A stretch of 34,034 nt of DNA. It comes from Lachnospiraceae bacterium (GTDB lineage Bacteria; Bacillota; Clostridia; Lachnospirales; Lachnospiraceae). Made by a program: the position numbers and the translations under genes. Where the stretch lies: positions 1-34,034 of the forward strand of contig JAKSPD010000020.1 in NCBI GenBank assembly GCA_024405115.1, written 5' to 3'. The first letter of the stretch is position 1. The number at the start of each line of letters is the position of its first letter. This document shows positions 17,216 to 25,873 of this stretch, in pieces. The notes below the pieces were generated by a model, which had not been told where the DNA came from, searched no databases, and was given only the letters and a program-made list of their open reading frames with translations.

Positions 17216-17236
17216 TGACATAACTGCAGACAGTTA
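17216..17236. promoter_or_regulatory. dyad upstream of barrel protein gene
   Basis: A TTGACA at 17216-17221 overlaps a perfect dyad TAACTG-CAGA-CAGTTA (17221-17236). No good -10 box follows at normal spacing, so this could be a regulator site or chance. Confidence 0.25.
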
Positions 17237-17271
17237 AAACAGTCAGGGTGTTACCCGAAAGGAAATGCATC

Positions 17272-19080
17272 ATGGAAGAATTAAGAAAAGAAGTTATAGT
17301 AAGTGATCTGGGAGGTCTCTGTGAGCCCCGGCTTAACATATCTCCCTACAGGGAGTATAACAGATGGGCATCAGTACCCTATGAGACAGCTGAAATAAAG
17401 GGAAGCGCCCTTGTGGCAATGCGTGATAACCACCCTAGGGACGTGTCATTTGATCCGCAATTAAAGGGATGGTATAAGATATTCATCGGAATGCTTGCCT
17501 TCTGTGAGTCGGAAAACAACTGCGTTAATGTAAAGCTCTCATCTGCTCCAGCATTCATGCACTGCACTCCCTGCACAGTAGGATATGCCGCACATGCAAT
17601 TCAGGAAGTTTACCTTATAAGTGCCGACATGACTGGTGAAAAGTTCGTGATCGGAAAGGCAAAGGGCGGCTCTCCTTCTGATGCAATGATCTCATGGGTA
17701 CGTTTTGTTCCGATGAGCGATGAGGAGGTTGAGGCATTTAAGGCTGATCAGGCTGAAACAAAGAATAAGCGCCTTTATGCCACAAACGACATGCACGGAA
17801 TGCACGGGCTTTATTATCCAACGACCCCAAAAGAGTGGCATGACCTTGTAGAGGACTATTCACAATCTGACGTTGAGTGGCTTTCAGTGGAGAACGTAAT
17901 GCTTTTTGACGGACAGGTAATTACCGAAAACGAGCAGAACTTCGTTTATCCCAGATACGGCGACATGCTCTGCAACATGGGAATAAGACGTCACTTTACA
18001 TATGAGATGCTTAACGACCTTGTGAAGTTTGGACATGAAAAGGGTCTTAAGATGTGCTGTTCAAGAAGAATGGGCGCATGGGGAATGGAATTCCCGTATG
18101 ACCAGATGTATTTCACGAACACTTTCCGCGAGGAGCATCCGGAGCTTCGCTGCGTTGACAGGGACGGCGTTCCGGTAGAGGCAATCTCATACATGTATCC
18201 CGAAACAAGAAAGTACGTCATCGACATGTTCGTAAAGTCAGCCATGCAGGGATTTGATGCCGTTGAGATGATCTTTACAAGAGGTGTTCCCTACATTCTC
18301 TTCGAGCAGCCGTTTGTTGATGCATTCATTAAGGAATACGGCGAGGATCCTCGCGAGCTTCCCATTGATGATGAAAAGGTTATCGCACTTAAGTGCCGTT
18401 TCATGACTGACTTTGTAAGGGAGCTTCGTGCTGCCCTTGATGAGGCTTGCGGAAAGAATAAGACAGCCATCCATGCACGCTGCCATTTCACAATGTATGA
18501 TTCAAGGCTTTTAGGAGAGGATCTCCTTACATGGGCCAAGGAAGGACTTATCTCCGCAGTCATCTCTTATCCGCAGAGAATAAGGGAAGTGCTTGATGAG
18601 ACAGTATGGAAGGACGATGACAGAAAGCATATCGATATAGGGAAATATCATAACTACTATATCAACAGTGATAAGCTTACCGTATACCGCCGTCAGGACT
18701 TTGAGTTCATGCCTCCGATGGAAGATTCAAGGGGAATCCCGCAGGGACCCGCAGACCAGGATGCGCGTGTAAAGGAATTCATGGAGCTTGAAAAGTACGG
18801 CACAACTGTTTATCTTGAGATCATGCCCCGTTTCATGAGCCCCGATGAGTACAAGAGACGTGCGCTTGACCTTTATAATTCAGGCTGCTCACACATAAGC
18901 TTCTGGGATACATACGGAAGAGTCTGCAACAGGATGGAGTGGAGCATGGTAAGAAGACTGGGCCATATGGATGAGTTAAAGGACTTCACAAACGGTGAGG
19001 GAGAGTATTACAGAAATGTAAGGCTTCTTAGCATCGCAGGTGATGACGTATCCAGATACATTCCCGCGTGGGGCGGCTGA
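17272..19080 (+). CDS. probable glycosidase-like TIM-barrel protein
   Basis: This 602-residue cytoplasmic protein has no signal peptide. The first ~150 residues look like a beta-rich domain (VYLISADMTGEKFVIGKA and neighbours). Residues ~165-570 alternate strands and helices like a TIM barrel of the GHL/GH10-like glycosidase clan. Supporting stretches are VEWLSVENVMLF (201-212), GLKMCCSRRMGAWG (258-271), AVEMIFTRGVPY (330-341), TAIHARCHF (398-406) and SHISFWDTYGR (540-550). Glutamates E207 and E332 lie at strand ends and could be catalytic (guess). I do not recognise an exact family. I chose ATG 17272, which follows AAGGAAA. A GTG at 17248 would add 8 residues. It likely works on the same imported glycan as its neighbours. 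Confidence 0.75.
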   Translation: MEELRKEVIVSDLGGLCEPRLNISPYREYNRWASVPYETAEIKGSALVAMRDNHPRDVSFDPQLKGWYKIFIGMLAFCESENNCVNVKLSSAPAFMHCTPCTVGYAAHAIQEVYLISADMTGEKFVIGKAKGGSPSDAMISWVRFVPMSDEEVEAFKADQAETKNKRLYATNDMHGMHGLYYPTTPKEWHDLVEDYSQSDVEWLSVENVMLFDGQVITENEQNFVYPRYGDMLCNMGIRRHFTYEMLNDLVKFGHEKGLKMCCSRRMGAWGMEFPYDQMYFTNTFREEHPELRCVDRDGVPVEAISYMYPETRKYVIDMFVKSAMQGFDAVEMIFTRGVPYILFEQPFVDAFIKEYGEDPRELPIDDEKVIALKCRFMTDFVRELRAALDEACGKNKTAIHARCHFTMYDSRLLGEDLLTWAKEGLISAVISYPQRIREVLDETVWKDDDRKHIDIGKYHNYYINSDKLTVYRRQDFEFMPPMEDSRGIPQGPADQDARVKEFMELEKYGTTVYLEIMPRFMSPDEYKRRALDLYNSGCSHISFWDTYGRVCNRMEWSMVRRLGHMDELKDFTNGEGEYYRNVRLLSIAGDDVSRYIPAWGG

Positions 19081-19113
19081 TTTAAAAACATTTAACATTA
19101 TCAGAAGGATTGA

Positions 19114-19145
19114 CGGGCCGTGGCAGCATGCGACGGCCCGGTTTA
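19114..19145 (+). terminator. hairpin between barrel and isomerase genes
   Basis: CGGGCCGT and ACGGCCCG form a perfect 8-bp stem around 11 bases and are followed by GTTT. It may attenuate transcription into the isomerase gene or protect the upstream message. Confidence 0.5.
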
Positions 19146-19162
19146 CAGGTGTGGAGGAACAT

Positions 19163-20011
19163 ATGAAATTAGCAGTAGAGACCGGTGCCGTTTTCAGACA
19201 CTACAGTATAGATGACGGCGCAAGGCTCATAAAAGAGACCGGATTTGATGCGGCAGACATGAGCTTCTGCGATGATTCCACGGAAGTCTTCTGTATGGAA
19301 GATTACAGGGAAAAGGCGTATGAGGTTAAGGCGGCGTTTGAAAAATACGGTCTGGCATGCAGCCAGGCACATGCTCCTTACTTTTTTAAGTATGACAGCC
19401 CACAGGATGATTCGGATTTCCAGTACCTTGCCATAAAGAGAAGTATTGAGGCGGCAGGAATAATGGGAGTGGACCACATAGTGCTTCACGGGGTACGTGT
19501 GCCGTATCCGAGCGCATCCAGAAATAACCTTGATTTCAACTATGGTTTTTTAAAGGGATTTGAGCCCCTGTGCGAAAAGTATAACGTTAAGATCTCACTT
19601 GAAAACCTTTCAGGTGCGTTTACATATCCGGACCTTCTGAACGCAATGATTGGGAGACTGGATTCACCGTGGTACACAGGCCTTGTGGACATCGGCCATG
19701 CCTTCTGCCGCGGCGGACTCCAGCCGGGAGACTTCATCCGCCAGCTTGACCCCGGCATCCTTACGGGACTTCATGTACAGGATACCCACGGGATAGACGA
19801 CGAACATATGCTTCCCTACATGGGAAACATTGACTTTGATGACCTTATGCACGCACTTTACGAAACAGGCTACAAGGGCGACTTCACCTTTGAGGCATGC
19901 GCTTATCTGACATATTACGGGGCTAAAGGACTTCTGGAGCCTGCATTAAGGTTTGAGGCTGCTATCGGAAGAAAGCTGATTGGTGACTTTGAAAAAATAT
20001 CCGAAGAATAA
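19163..20011 (+). CDS. sugar isomerase/epimerase, TIM barrel
   Basis: This 282-residue protein belongs to the xylose isomerase-like (AP endonuclease 2) barrel family, whose members isomerise, epimerise or dehydrate small sugars with a divalent metal. Likely metal ligands are E147 (ISLENL), D176 (GLVDIGH), H204 (LHVQDTHG) and E244 (FTFEACAY). H109 (IVLHG) and the QAHAPY stretch also line the usual site. The sugar is unknown. The ATG at 19163 has GGAGGAAC directly before it. An upstream in-frame start at 19040 would overlap the preceding gene and lacks support. As the last gene on this strand before a convergent gene, it fits conversion of the released monosaccharide for entry into central metabolism. 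Confidence 0.85.
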   Translation: MKLAVETGAVFRHYSIDDGARLIKETGFDAADMSFCDDSTEVFCMEDYREKAYEVKAAFEKYGLACSQAHAPYFFKYDSPQDDSDFQYLAIKRSIEAAGIMGVDHIVLHGVRVPYPSASRNNLDFNYGFLKGFEPLCEKYNVKISLENLSGAFTYPDLLNAMIGRLDSPWYTGLVDIGHAFCRGGLQPGDFIRQLDPGILTGLHVQDTHGIDDEHMLPYMGNIDFDDLMHALYETGYKGDFTFEACAYLTYYGAKGLLEPALRFEAAIGRKLIGDFEKISEE

Positions 20012-20043
20012 GGCAGCAAAGGAGAGTCTTTAAACGGGATTTA

Positions 20044-20607
20044 TTATTCATCGGTCTGGATGAATTTAAGAAGATACGCGGAGTTTTCCGCTCCCGCGCG
20101 TTCTGTAAAGTAGATGTAGTAAAGAGGGCTGATGCCCGCATTACCTGCAAGATGACCCAAGGCAGTGTCACTTATATCGGTGGTGCTTACAAGGCCGCCT
20201 GATTCTGAAAGAAGCTCTGCGGTCTTCCGGTCACCCAATATAAGGTCAATGTCCCCGGCTGCGATGTAGGAGCTCAGCTCTATAGATGAAAACATGTTTT
20301 CTGATTCATCCGGGGAGGAAAACGTGCGCTTTATGGGAGCGTATTTTCCGGATGCATCGGGGAAGGCACGGCTTAACGTATCGTTTATGCCGTCCCCGCA
20401 GTGCATTTCAAGTTCGTTCAGGATACCTGCCCTTACAACGGGTTCGAGCTGCTTATTATTAACAACCTGCGAAATGGTGGAGATAATAAAATAAAGGGCC
20501 ACCGCTATTCCTATGGTGGCTGGCAGGTAGTACATTATTACATAGTCCGTGGCTGCTTTTCTGTCCATGGACTTTATTTTTTTTATTTCGTCCTTAACCT
20601 TGATCAT
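20044..20607 (-). CDS. single-pass membrane protein, unknown
   Basis: This 187-residue protein is not recognised. A short basic N-terminus (MIKVKDEIKKIKSMDRK) precedes one helix at about 24-46, and the rest (47-187) should lie outside the cell. The external part contains AAGDIDLILGD (116-126) and GGLVSTTDISD, a pattern like a fragment of a periplasmic binding fold (weak inference). ATG 20607 follows GAGGTG. An earlier in-frame start at 20649 has no ribosome binding site. It is transcribed against the sugar locus and toward the isomerase gene, from a candidate promoter that overlaps the one for FG-GAP protein B. Possible roles are sensor, transporter accessory or anchor. Confidence 0.7.
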   Translation of the reverse strand: MIKVKDEIKKIKSMDRKAATDYVIMYYLPATIGIAVALYFIISTISQVVNNKQLEPVVRAGILNELEMHCGDGINDTLSRAFPDASGKYAPIKRTFSSPDESENMFSSIELSSYIAAGDIDLILGDRKTAELLSESGGLVSTTDISDTALGHLAGNAGISPLYYIYFTERAGAENSAYLLKFIQTDE

Positions 20608-20626
20608 ATGCACCTCGTTAAGCATT

Positions 20627-20655
20627 ATTGTAACACATTTGATAATCATTTGAAA
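20627..20655 (-). promoter_or_regulatory. minus-strand promoter of membrane gene
   Basis: Read on the minus strand, TTTCAA (20655-20650) and TACAAT (20632-20627) are 17 bases apart, placing a start about 20 bases upstream of the ATG at 20607. The -35 hexamer is the same DNA as the plus-strand -35 box of the next gene. Confidence 0.5.
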
Positions 20656-20679
20656 CTTTATGTGGTTTTGAAGTATAAT
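20650..20679 (+). promoter_or_regulatory. promoter for FG-GAP protein B gene
   Basis: TTGAAA (20650-20655), an 18-base spacer and a perfect TATAAT (20674-20679) form a good promoter. A dyad TATGC-TTTT-GCATA at 20689-20702 covers the expected start of the transcript and could be an operator. Confidence 0.7.
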
Positions 20680-20725
20680 AACCTAAAGTATGCTTTTGCA
20701 TAGTCGGTTTTAAGGGGTAGAAAAA

Positions 20726-23437
20726 ATGAGTAAGTGGATATTAAGCGGATTTGATGAAATTTCAAAAGGAACATTTGAAAACGGCGGTCAGAACTTATAT
20801 GTATCAAAAAAGGGCGTGCTTCAGAGGATATGGCAGTATGATCTCAATAAGGACGGCTATGTAGACCTTCTTATTGCAAACAGCCACGGCTACAACGAGC
20901 ATCCGTATCTTTACATTTACGATGATCCTGCAGGTGAAGCTGTGCTTAACGAGGTGCTTACCCAGGGCGCACAGGCTGCGGCCTGCGCGGATATAAACGG
21001 AAACGGATATGATGACCTCATCATCGGGGTTACGCATGACGGACAGCATTCGGACCTTCCGTCATATGTGTATTTCGGAGGTTTCGACGGAATTACCGAA
21101 AACAGGAAGATAGACCTTGCGGCTCCGGCGTGTTTTTCATGCGGAATCGGTGATGTAAACGGCGACGGTAAACGTGAAATCCTGTATCTCATTGCTGACG
21201 GCATCGACGAGGCAAGTGCCGTACACTTAAGCAGCTTCCGTGTCCGTGTTTACTCACAGGAGGATACGGGCTTTAGAATGAACGGCTTTAAGGATTACCC
21301 CATGGAAGCAGCGTGGTTCTCCGTATGTGACGTTGACGGTGACGGAATCGATGACCTTTACTGCCGTATGCGTGACGGAAGCTGGAAGGTATATTTCGGC
21401 TCACCGGAAGGCTTTTCTGAGGAAAACTCCATAGTTCTTTCAGGGGACACAAAGGATAAGGAACGCTTTGACCATATCGAAGGCGGTGGGGGAAATGCTA
21501 TATATAACGAGTTTGCCCGCTCAAAGCAGGTAACTGTAAGAGGTGAAAGATACCTTTTCCTTTCAGATGGGGATGGAGCGCATTTTATTCACTTTACAGG
21601 AAGAAAGCCTGACGAAAAGTGCTTTGTAATCAATGAAAAGAACGTTATATCGGCGGCAGCCGGAAGCATTTATGATAAAGATGGCAGTGACATTGTGCTG
21701 TTAAGAAGCATCAGCATTACGGATGAGAAGGTGCTTATCTATAAAGGCGCGCTCGGATACGAAAAGCCCTTTGAGGAAAGAAATATGCTTACCCCGAGGG
21801 AAGTCATATGCTGTGACTTTTCGGGTTCGGGGCTCATGGACATTGCCGTGGCCCAGGGACGTGACACCAAAAAGCATTCGACGGAGTCGCTCCTTTTTGT
21901 AACGGATGAAAACGGACATGTTTCAGAGGAACCAAAACGCTTTAAGACACATAATTGTGTAGACGTTCTGGCCGGTGATTTTAAGAACGAGGGTAAAAAG
22001 AGCCTTGTATTCGTAAACCAGCAGCAGTCCGAAAGCTACGGCGATGTTCCGGTTTACGTATATCTTGGTTCAAAGGACGGATTCAGTCCGGACAGGAGAC
22101 TTGAATTCCAGGGACATTCTGCAGGCAGCATGATCTCAGCTGACTTTACCGATAACGGCTGGGCTGACCTTCTCATCCTGCAGAACGCGGAGGACCGTCC
22201 GTGGCTTGAGCCGCCGGCGGATCTCTACCTTAACGGGCCGAACGGTTTCAGTACCGAAAGGAAAGCAGAGATAAAGGCACCGCTTTCATGGGGTGGCCAT
22301 GCGGCAGACCTCAATAAGGATGGATACCTTGATCTTATCACATGCGGAAAGGACCTCATGATTCATTACGGCGGACCGGATGGATTCAGTGATGAAAACG
22401 TGGTAATCCTTAATCCCGGTAATGACCTTCCGAAGGGCTCCGCGATTGGTGCATTGTGGCCGGCTCTTGCGGATCTTAACGGAAACGGCTGGCTTGACCT
22501 TGTTGTCCCGCTTTCATGGCAGCCCTATTCGCTGATTTACTGGGGAGGCCCGGAGGGCTTTTCTGACGAAAGACGGACAAAGATCCCTGTTGACGATGCC
22601 CTTACGGTACGTGTTGCGGACCTTAATAAAAACGGATACCCGGACCTCATATTCGGTTCAAGGGCAAGCTACTACAGAAACATTTACCAGGAAGGCTCCG
22701 TTACGATATTCTGGGGCGGTCCTCAGGGGTATTCAGGCTACAACTGCTGCGTGCTTCCGTCATACCAGTCAAACAACATCACTATAGCTGACTTTAATAA
22801 TGACGGTTACCTTGACATCTTCGCATCCTCTTACTTCAATAAGAAGGAGCGTGACATAAACTCATATCTTTACTGGAATGACCACGGTCATTTCTCACTC
22901 ACGAACAGAAAGCGTTTCTTCGCCCATTCATCTTCAGCCGCATGGGCAGGAGACTTTAATGAGGATGGATACGTGGATCTCTGCCTTACGCACCACCGTG
23001 CGTACGGAAGCCATGTTGCAGAATCGGCCATCTGGTGGAACGGACCTGAAGGATTTAAGGAAGAAAACCGTACCTGGCTTCCCACGATAGGGCCGCACGA
23101 CATGGTTCCGAACGACATGGGCAATGTCATGACAAGAGGCCCTGAGGAGTATTACATTACACCGGTTGGGACGGCAGAGGACATAAAGAGTGTTTCATGG
23201 ACTTCGGAGCTTCCGGTAAAGACATGGGTGAACTGCCAGATTAAAACGGCTTCTTCGGAAGAGGAGCTTTCAAAGGCGGCATTTATCGGTAAAGATGGTA
23301 CGGGGAATACAAGGTTTGAATGCGGTGAGGAAATCCCCGCAGAGTTTATAAAAGGAAAATATTTTAAGATTAAGCTGTACCTTGGGGCAGTTAACTCAGG
23401 CGGCACTCCGAGATTAACGGAGATTCGTGTGGACTAA
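20726..23437 (+). CDS. FG-GAP/VCBS double-propeller protein B
   Basis: This 903-residue paralogue of protein A has the same opening pattern (GF[DE]...G.F.N.G.NL.V...RI...DLN.DG...NSHGY). Repeat loops start near residues 39, 89, 143, 202, 316, 364, 418, 473, 528, 583, 632, 689 and 743. A degenerate one near 280 brings the likely total to 14, again two seven-bladed propellers. [YF]WGGPxG[FY]S turns are clear at 605-612 and 662-670. The GPHD...GPEEYY segment (789-810) and a terminal beta-sandwich ending TPRLTEIRVD match protein A. There is no signal peptide, so a cytoplasmic location is predicted. The function is unknown. It has its own promoter, and its stop codon abuts the mutS2 start. Confidence 0.85.
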   Translation: MSKWILSGFDEISKGTFENGGQNLYVSKKGVLQRIWQYDLNKDGYVDLLIANSHGYNEHPYLYIYDDPAGEAVLNEVLTQGAQAAACADINGNGYDDLIIGVTHDGQHSDLPSYVYFGGFDGITENRKIDLAAPACFSCGIGDVNGDGKREILYLIADGIDEASAVHLSSFRVRVYSQEDTGFRMNGFKDYPMEAAWFSVCDVDGDGIDDLYCRMRDGSWKVYFGSPEGFSEENSIVLSGDTKDKERFDHIEGGGGNAIYNEFARSKQVTVRGERYLFLSDGDGAHFIHFTGRKPDEKCFVINEKNVISAAAGSIYDKDGSDIVLLRSISITDEKVLIYKGALGYEKPFEERNMLTPREVICCDFSGSGLMDIAVAQGRDTKKHSTESLLFVTDENGHVSEEPKRFKTHNCVDVLAGDFKNEGKKSLVFVNQQQSESYGDVPVYVYLGSKDGFSPDRRLEFQGHSAGSMISADFTDNGWADLLILQNAEDRPWLEPPADLYLNGPNGFSTERKAEIKAPLSWGGHAADLNKDGYLDLITCGKDLMIHYGGPDGFSDENVVILNPGNDLPKGSAIGALWPALADLNGNGWLDLVVPLSWQPYSLIYWGGPEGFSDERRTKIPVDDALTVRVADLNKNGYPDLIFGSRASYYRNIYQEGSVTIFWGGPQGYSGYNCCVLPSYQSNNITIADFNNDGYLDIFASSYFNKKERDINSYLYWNDHGHFSLTNRKRFFAHSSSAAWAGDFNEDGYVDLCLTHHRAYGSHVAESAIWWNGPEGFKEENRTWLPTIGPHDMVPNDMGNVMTRGPEEYYITPVGTAEDIKSVSWTSELPVKTWVNCQIKTASSEEELSKAAFIGKDGTGNTRFECGEEIPAEFIKGKYFKIKLYLGAVNSGGTPRLTEIRVD

Positions 23438-25804
23438 ATGGAAGAAAAAGCTTTACACATTTTAGAATATGACAAGATAATAAGCATCCTCTGCGGATAT
23501 GCGTCCTCGGAGGCCGGTAAGGCGTTGTGCGCAAAAATCACGCCCTCCACTAACTTAAAGAAGATCCGTGAGTACCAGAAGAACACGACGGATGCGAGAA
23601 AACGCATGAGGGTAAAGGGTACCCCGCTTTCATTCCGCGGGGTGAAGGAGATAACTGACTCCATAAAGCGCCTTAAGGTAAGTGCCACGCTTTCCGCGGC
23701 GGAGCTCATGCGCATAAGCTCCGTCCTTACGGTGGCACAGCGTGCCCGGGATTACGGGATGGATGAGGAGATAAATGACTCGCTTACGGAGGACTTTTCC
23801 TTCATAGAGCCTTTAACGCAGATAAACCGTGAAATCACGCGCTGCATAATTTCGGAGGACATGATTGCGGACGACGCATCACCCACGCTTTACGGCATCC
23901 GTAAAAAGATTACGGCCAGTGCCGATAAGATCCATGACACGATGCAGTCACATCTTAATTCATACCGCGACTACCTTACCGATGCGGTGATAACGCAGAG
24001 GGACGGGCGTTACTGCCTTCCCGTAAAGGCGGAATATAAGGCGAAGGTTCCGGGACTTACTCATGACACGTCCGCAACGGGAATGACGCTCTTTGTCGAG
24101 CCCATGGCCATCGTTAAGTTAAATAACGAGATAAAGGAACTTGAGGTCGAGGAGAAAAAGGAGATCGAGGAGATCCTGCACCGCTTAAGCCTCTCGCTCA
24201 CCCCGCATCTTGATGACATCTCCGATGATGTGAAGATACTCCGTAAGCTTGACATGGTCTTTGCAAAGGCACTTTTCGCGGAGGAGCTTGACGCCACGGA
24301 GCCTGAGTTTTCTACTGACCGCTACATAGAATTAAAGAATGCACGCCATCCTTTAATTGATAAGAAAAAGTGCGTGCCCATCACGGTAAGGCTTGGACGT
24401 GACTTTGACCTTCTCGTGGTGACGGGACCTAACACGGGAGGAAAGACTGTTTCCTTAAAGACCGTGGGACTTCTTACCCTTATGGGACAGGCGGGGCTGC
24501 ACATTCCTGCGGACGAGGGCTCCGTCTTAGGACTTTTTGAAAGCGTGTATGCGGACATCGGTGATGAGCAGTCGATTGAACAGAGCCTTTCGACATTCTC
24601 CGCACACATGACAAACATCGTGCACATCATTTCAGAGGCGGATTCCAAGTCCTTATGTCTTTTTGACGAGCTTGGAAGCGGAACTGACCCGACGGAGGGC
24701 GCGGCACTTGCAATGGCCGTTTTAAGCTTTCTTCACCGCATGAAGACACGCACGATGGCCACCACGCACTATGCGGAGATAAAGGTGTTCGCACTTAAGA
24801 CTGAAGGTGTCGAGAACGCCTGCTGTGAGTTTGACGTGGCATCATTAAGGCCCACATACCGTCTTCTCATCGGTGTACCCGGTAAGTCGAACGCGTTTGC
24901 GATATCAAGGAGGCTCGGACTTCCGGATTATATCATTGACGAGGCTAAGGGATTCATCGGCGAGGCCGACGAAAATTTTGAGGACGTAATACAGAAATTA
25001 AACGACGACCGCCGTGTGGCTGAAAAGGAGAGGCTTAAGGCGGAAGGATTCCGCCGTGAGATGGAGGACATCCGCGGACGCATAAAGAAAAAGGAAGACA
25101 AAATCGACGAATCCCGTGAGAAGATAATCGAGGACGCAAAGGCTGAAGCCGCAAAAATCCTTAAGGACGCAAAGGAGACCGCAGACGAGACCGTAAGAAA
25201 CATTAACCGCCTTGCGGCCGATGCGGACACCTTAAAGGACATTGAGACAGAGCGTGAAAAGCTCCGTGCCGGGATCAAAAAGCATGACACAGGCACAGGA
25301 CTTAAGATTAAAGGACCCGCAAAGCCTGTATCACCTAAAAAGCTTCAGGTGGGTGACACGGTCAGGGTGATGAGTCTCGGAGGTACCGAGGGAACGGTTA
25401 CATCACTTCCCGATAAGGATGGAAATGTTTCCGTACAGATGGGATTCATGAGCACGAAGGTGAATGTGAAAAACCTTGAGCTTTCAAAGTCAGCTGAAAG
25501 TGCCGGGAAGGAAAAAAGCCCGCAGGCTTCATACTCCGGCTTCTCGCCGAAGGCCATGACGGTTTCACCGGAACTTAACCTTATCGGAATGACGACTGAC
25601 GAGGCAGTGCCGGCACTGGAAAAATACCTTGATGACGCATATCTTGCACACCTGCCCTCCGCGCGTATAGTTCACGGACGTGGAACGGGTGCGCTCAAAG
25701 AGGCTGTACATTCAAGGCTAAAAAAGGTAAAATATGTTAAGGAGTACCGTCTGGGTGTGTTTGGCGAAGGCTCCGACGGCGTGACGGTGGTTACCTTCAG
25801 GTAA
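23438..25804 (+). CDS. mutS2: MutS2 endonuclease/ATPase
   Basis: This 788-residue protein is a full-length MutS2. It has a core/lever region, an ATPase domain with Walker A TGPNTGGKT (329-337) and DELGSGTDPTEGAALA, a long coiled-coil clamp (about 510-640, rich in Lys/Glu) and a C-terminal Smr nuclease domain with HGRGTG (746-751). MutS2 lacks the mismatch-recognition domain. In studied bacteria it suppresses recombination, and in Bacillus it has also been linked to rescue of collided ribosomes. The ATG follows the FG-GAP B stop codon with no gap and no good ribosome binding site close by (GGAGAT is about 17 bases upstream). Its translation may therefore depend on the upstream gene, which is an odd partner. 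Confidence 0.96.
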   Translation: MEEKALHILEYDKIISILCGYASSEAGKALCAKITPSTNLKKIREYQKNTTDARKRMRVKGTPLSFRGVKEITDSIKRLKVSATLSAAELMRISSVLTVAQRARDYGMDEEINDSLTEDFSFIEPLTQINREITRCIISEDMIADDASPTLYGIRKKITASADKIHDTMQSHLNSYRDYLTDAVITQRDGRYCLPVKAEYKAKVPGLTHDTSATGMTLFVEPMAIVKLNNEIKELEVEEKKEIEEILHRLSLSLTPHLDDISDDVKILRKLDMVFAKALFAEELDATEPEFSTDRYIELKNARHPLIDKKKCVPITVRLGRDFDLLVVTGPNTGGKTVSLKTVGLLTLMGQAGLHIPADEGSVLGLFESVYADIGDEQSIEQSLSTFSAHMTNIVHIISEADSKSLCLFDELGSGTDPTEGAALAMAVLSFLHRMKTRTMATTHYAEIKVFALKTEGVENACCEFDVASLRPTYRLLIGVPGKSNAFAISRRLGLPDYIIDEAKGFIGEADENFEDVIQKLNDDRRVAEKERLKAEGFRREMEDIRGRIKKKEDKIDESREKIIEDAKAEAAKILKDAKETADETVRNINRLAADADTLKDIETEREKLRAGIKKHDTGTGLKIKGPAKPVSPKKLQVGDTVRVMSLGGTEGTVTSLPDKDGNVSVQMGFMSTKVNVKNLELSKSAESAGKEKSPQASYSGFSPKAMTVSPELNLIGMTTDEAVPALEKYLDDAYLAHLPSARIVHGRGTGALKEAVHSRLKKVKYVKEYRLGVFGEGSDGVTVVTFR

Positions 25805-25818
25805 TTCCGTGCCCGGAT

Positions 25819-25854
25819 GGCGGTCCGTACATATGGGAGACGGACGCCGGTTTT
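25819..25854 (+). terminator. possible mutS2 terminator
   Basis: GGCG(G)TCCGT and ACGGACGCC pair with one bulged G around an 11-base loop, followed by GGTTTT. It is moderate in strength, so some read-through into the regulator gene is possible. Confidence 0.5.
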
Positions 25855-25873
25855 AACTTAGCAGGAGAAGGAA

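Noticed and set aside
8143-23437. FG-GAP proteins as surface adhesins or PL11 rhamnogalacturonan lyases
   Set aside because: No signal peptide, anchor or sorting motif is present, and I do not see the PL11 sequence pattern beyond general calcium-type loops. The YesL neighbour alone does not prove a pectin substrate.
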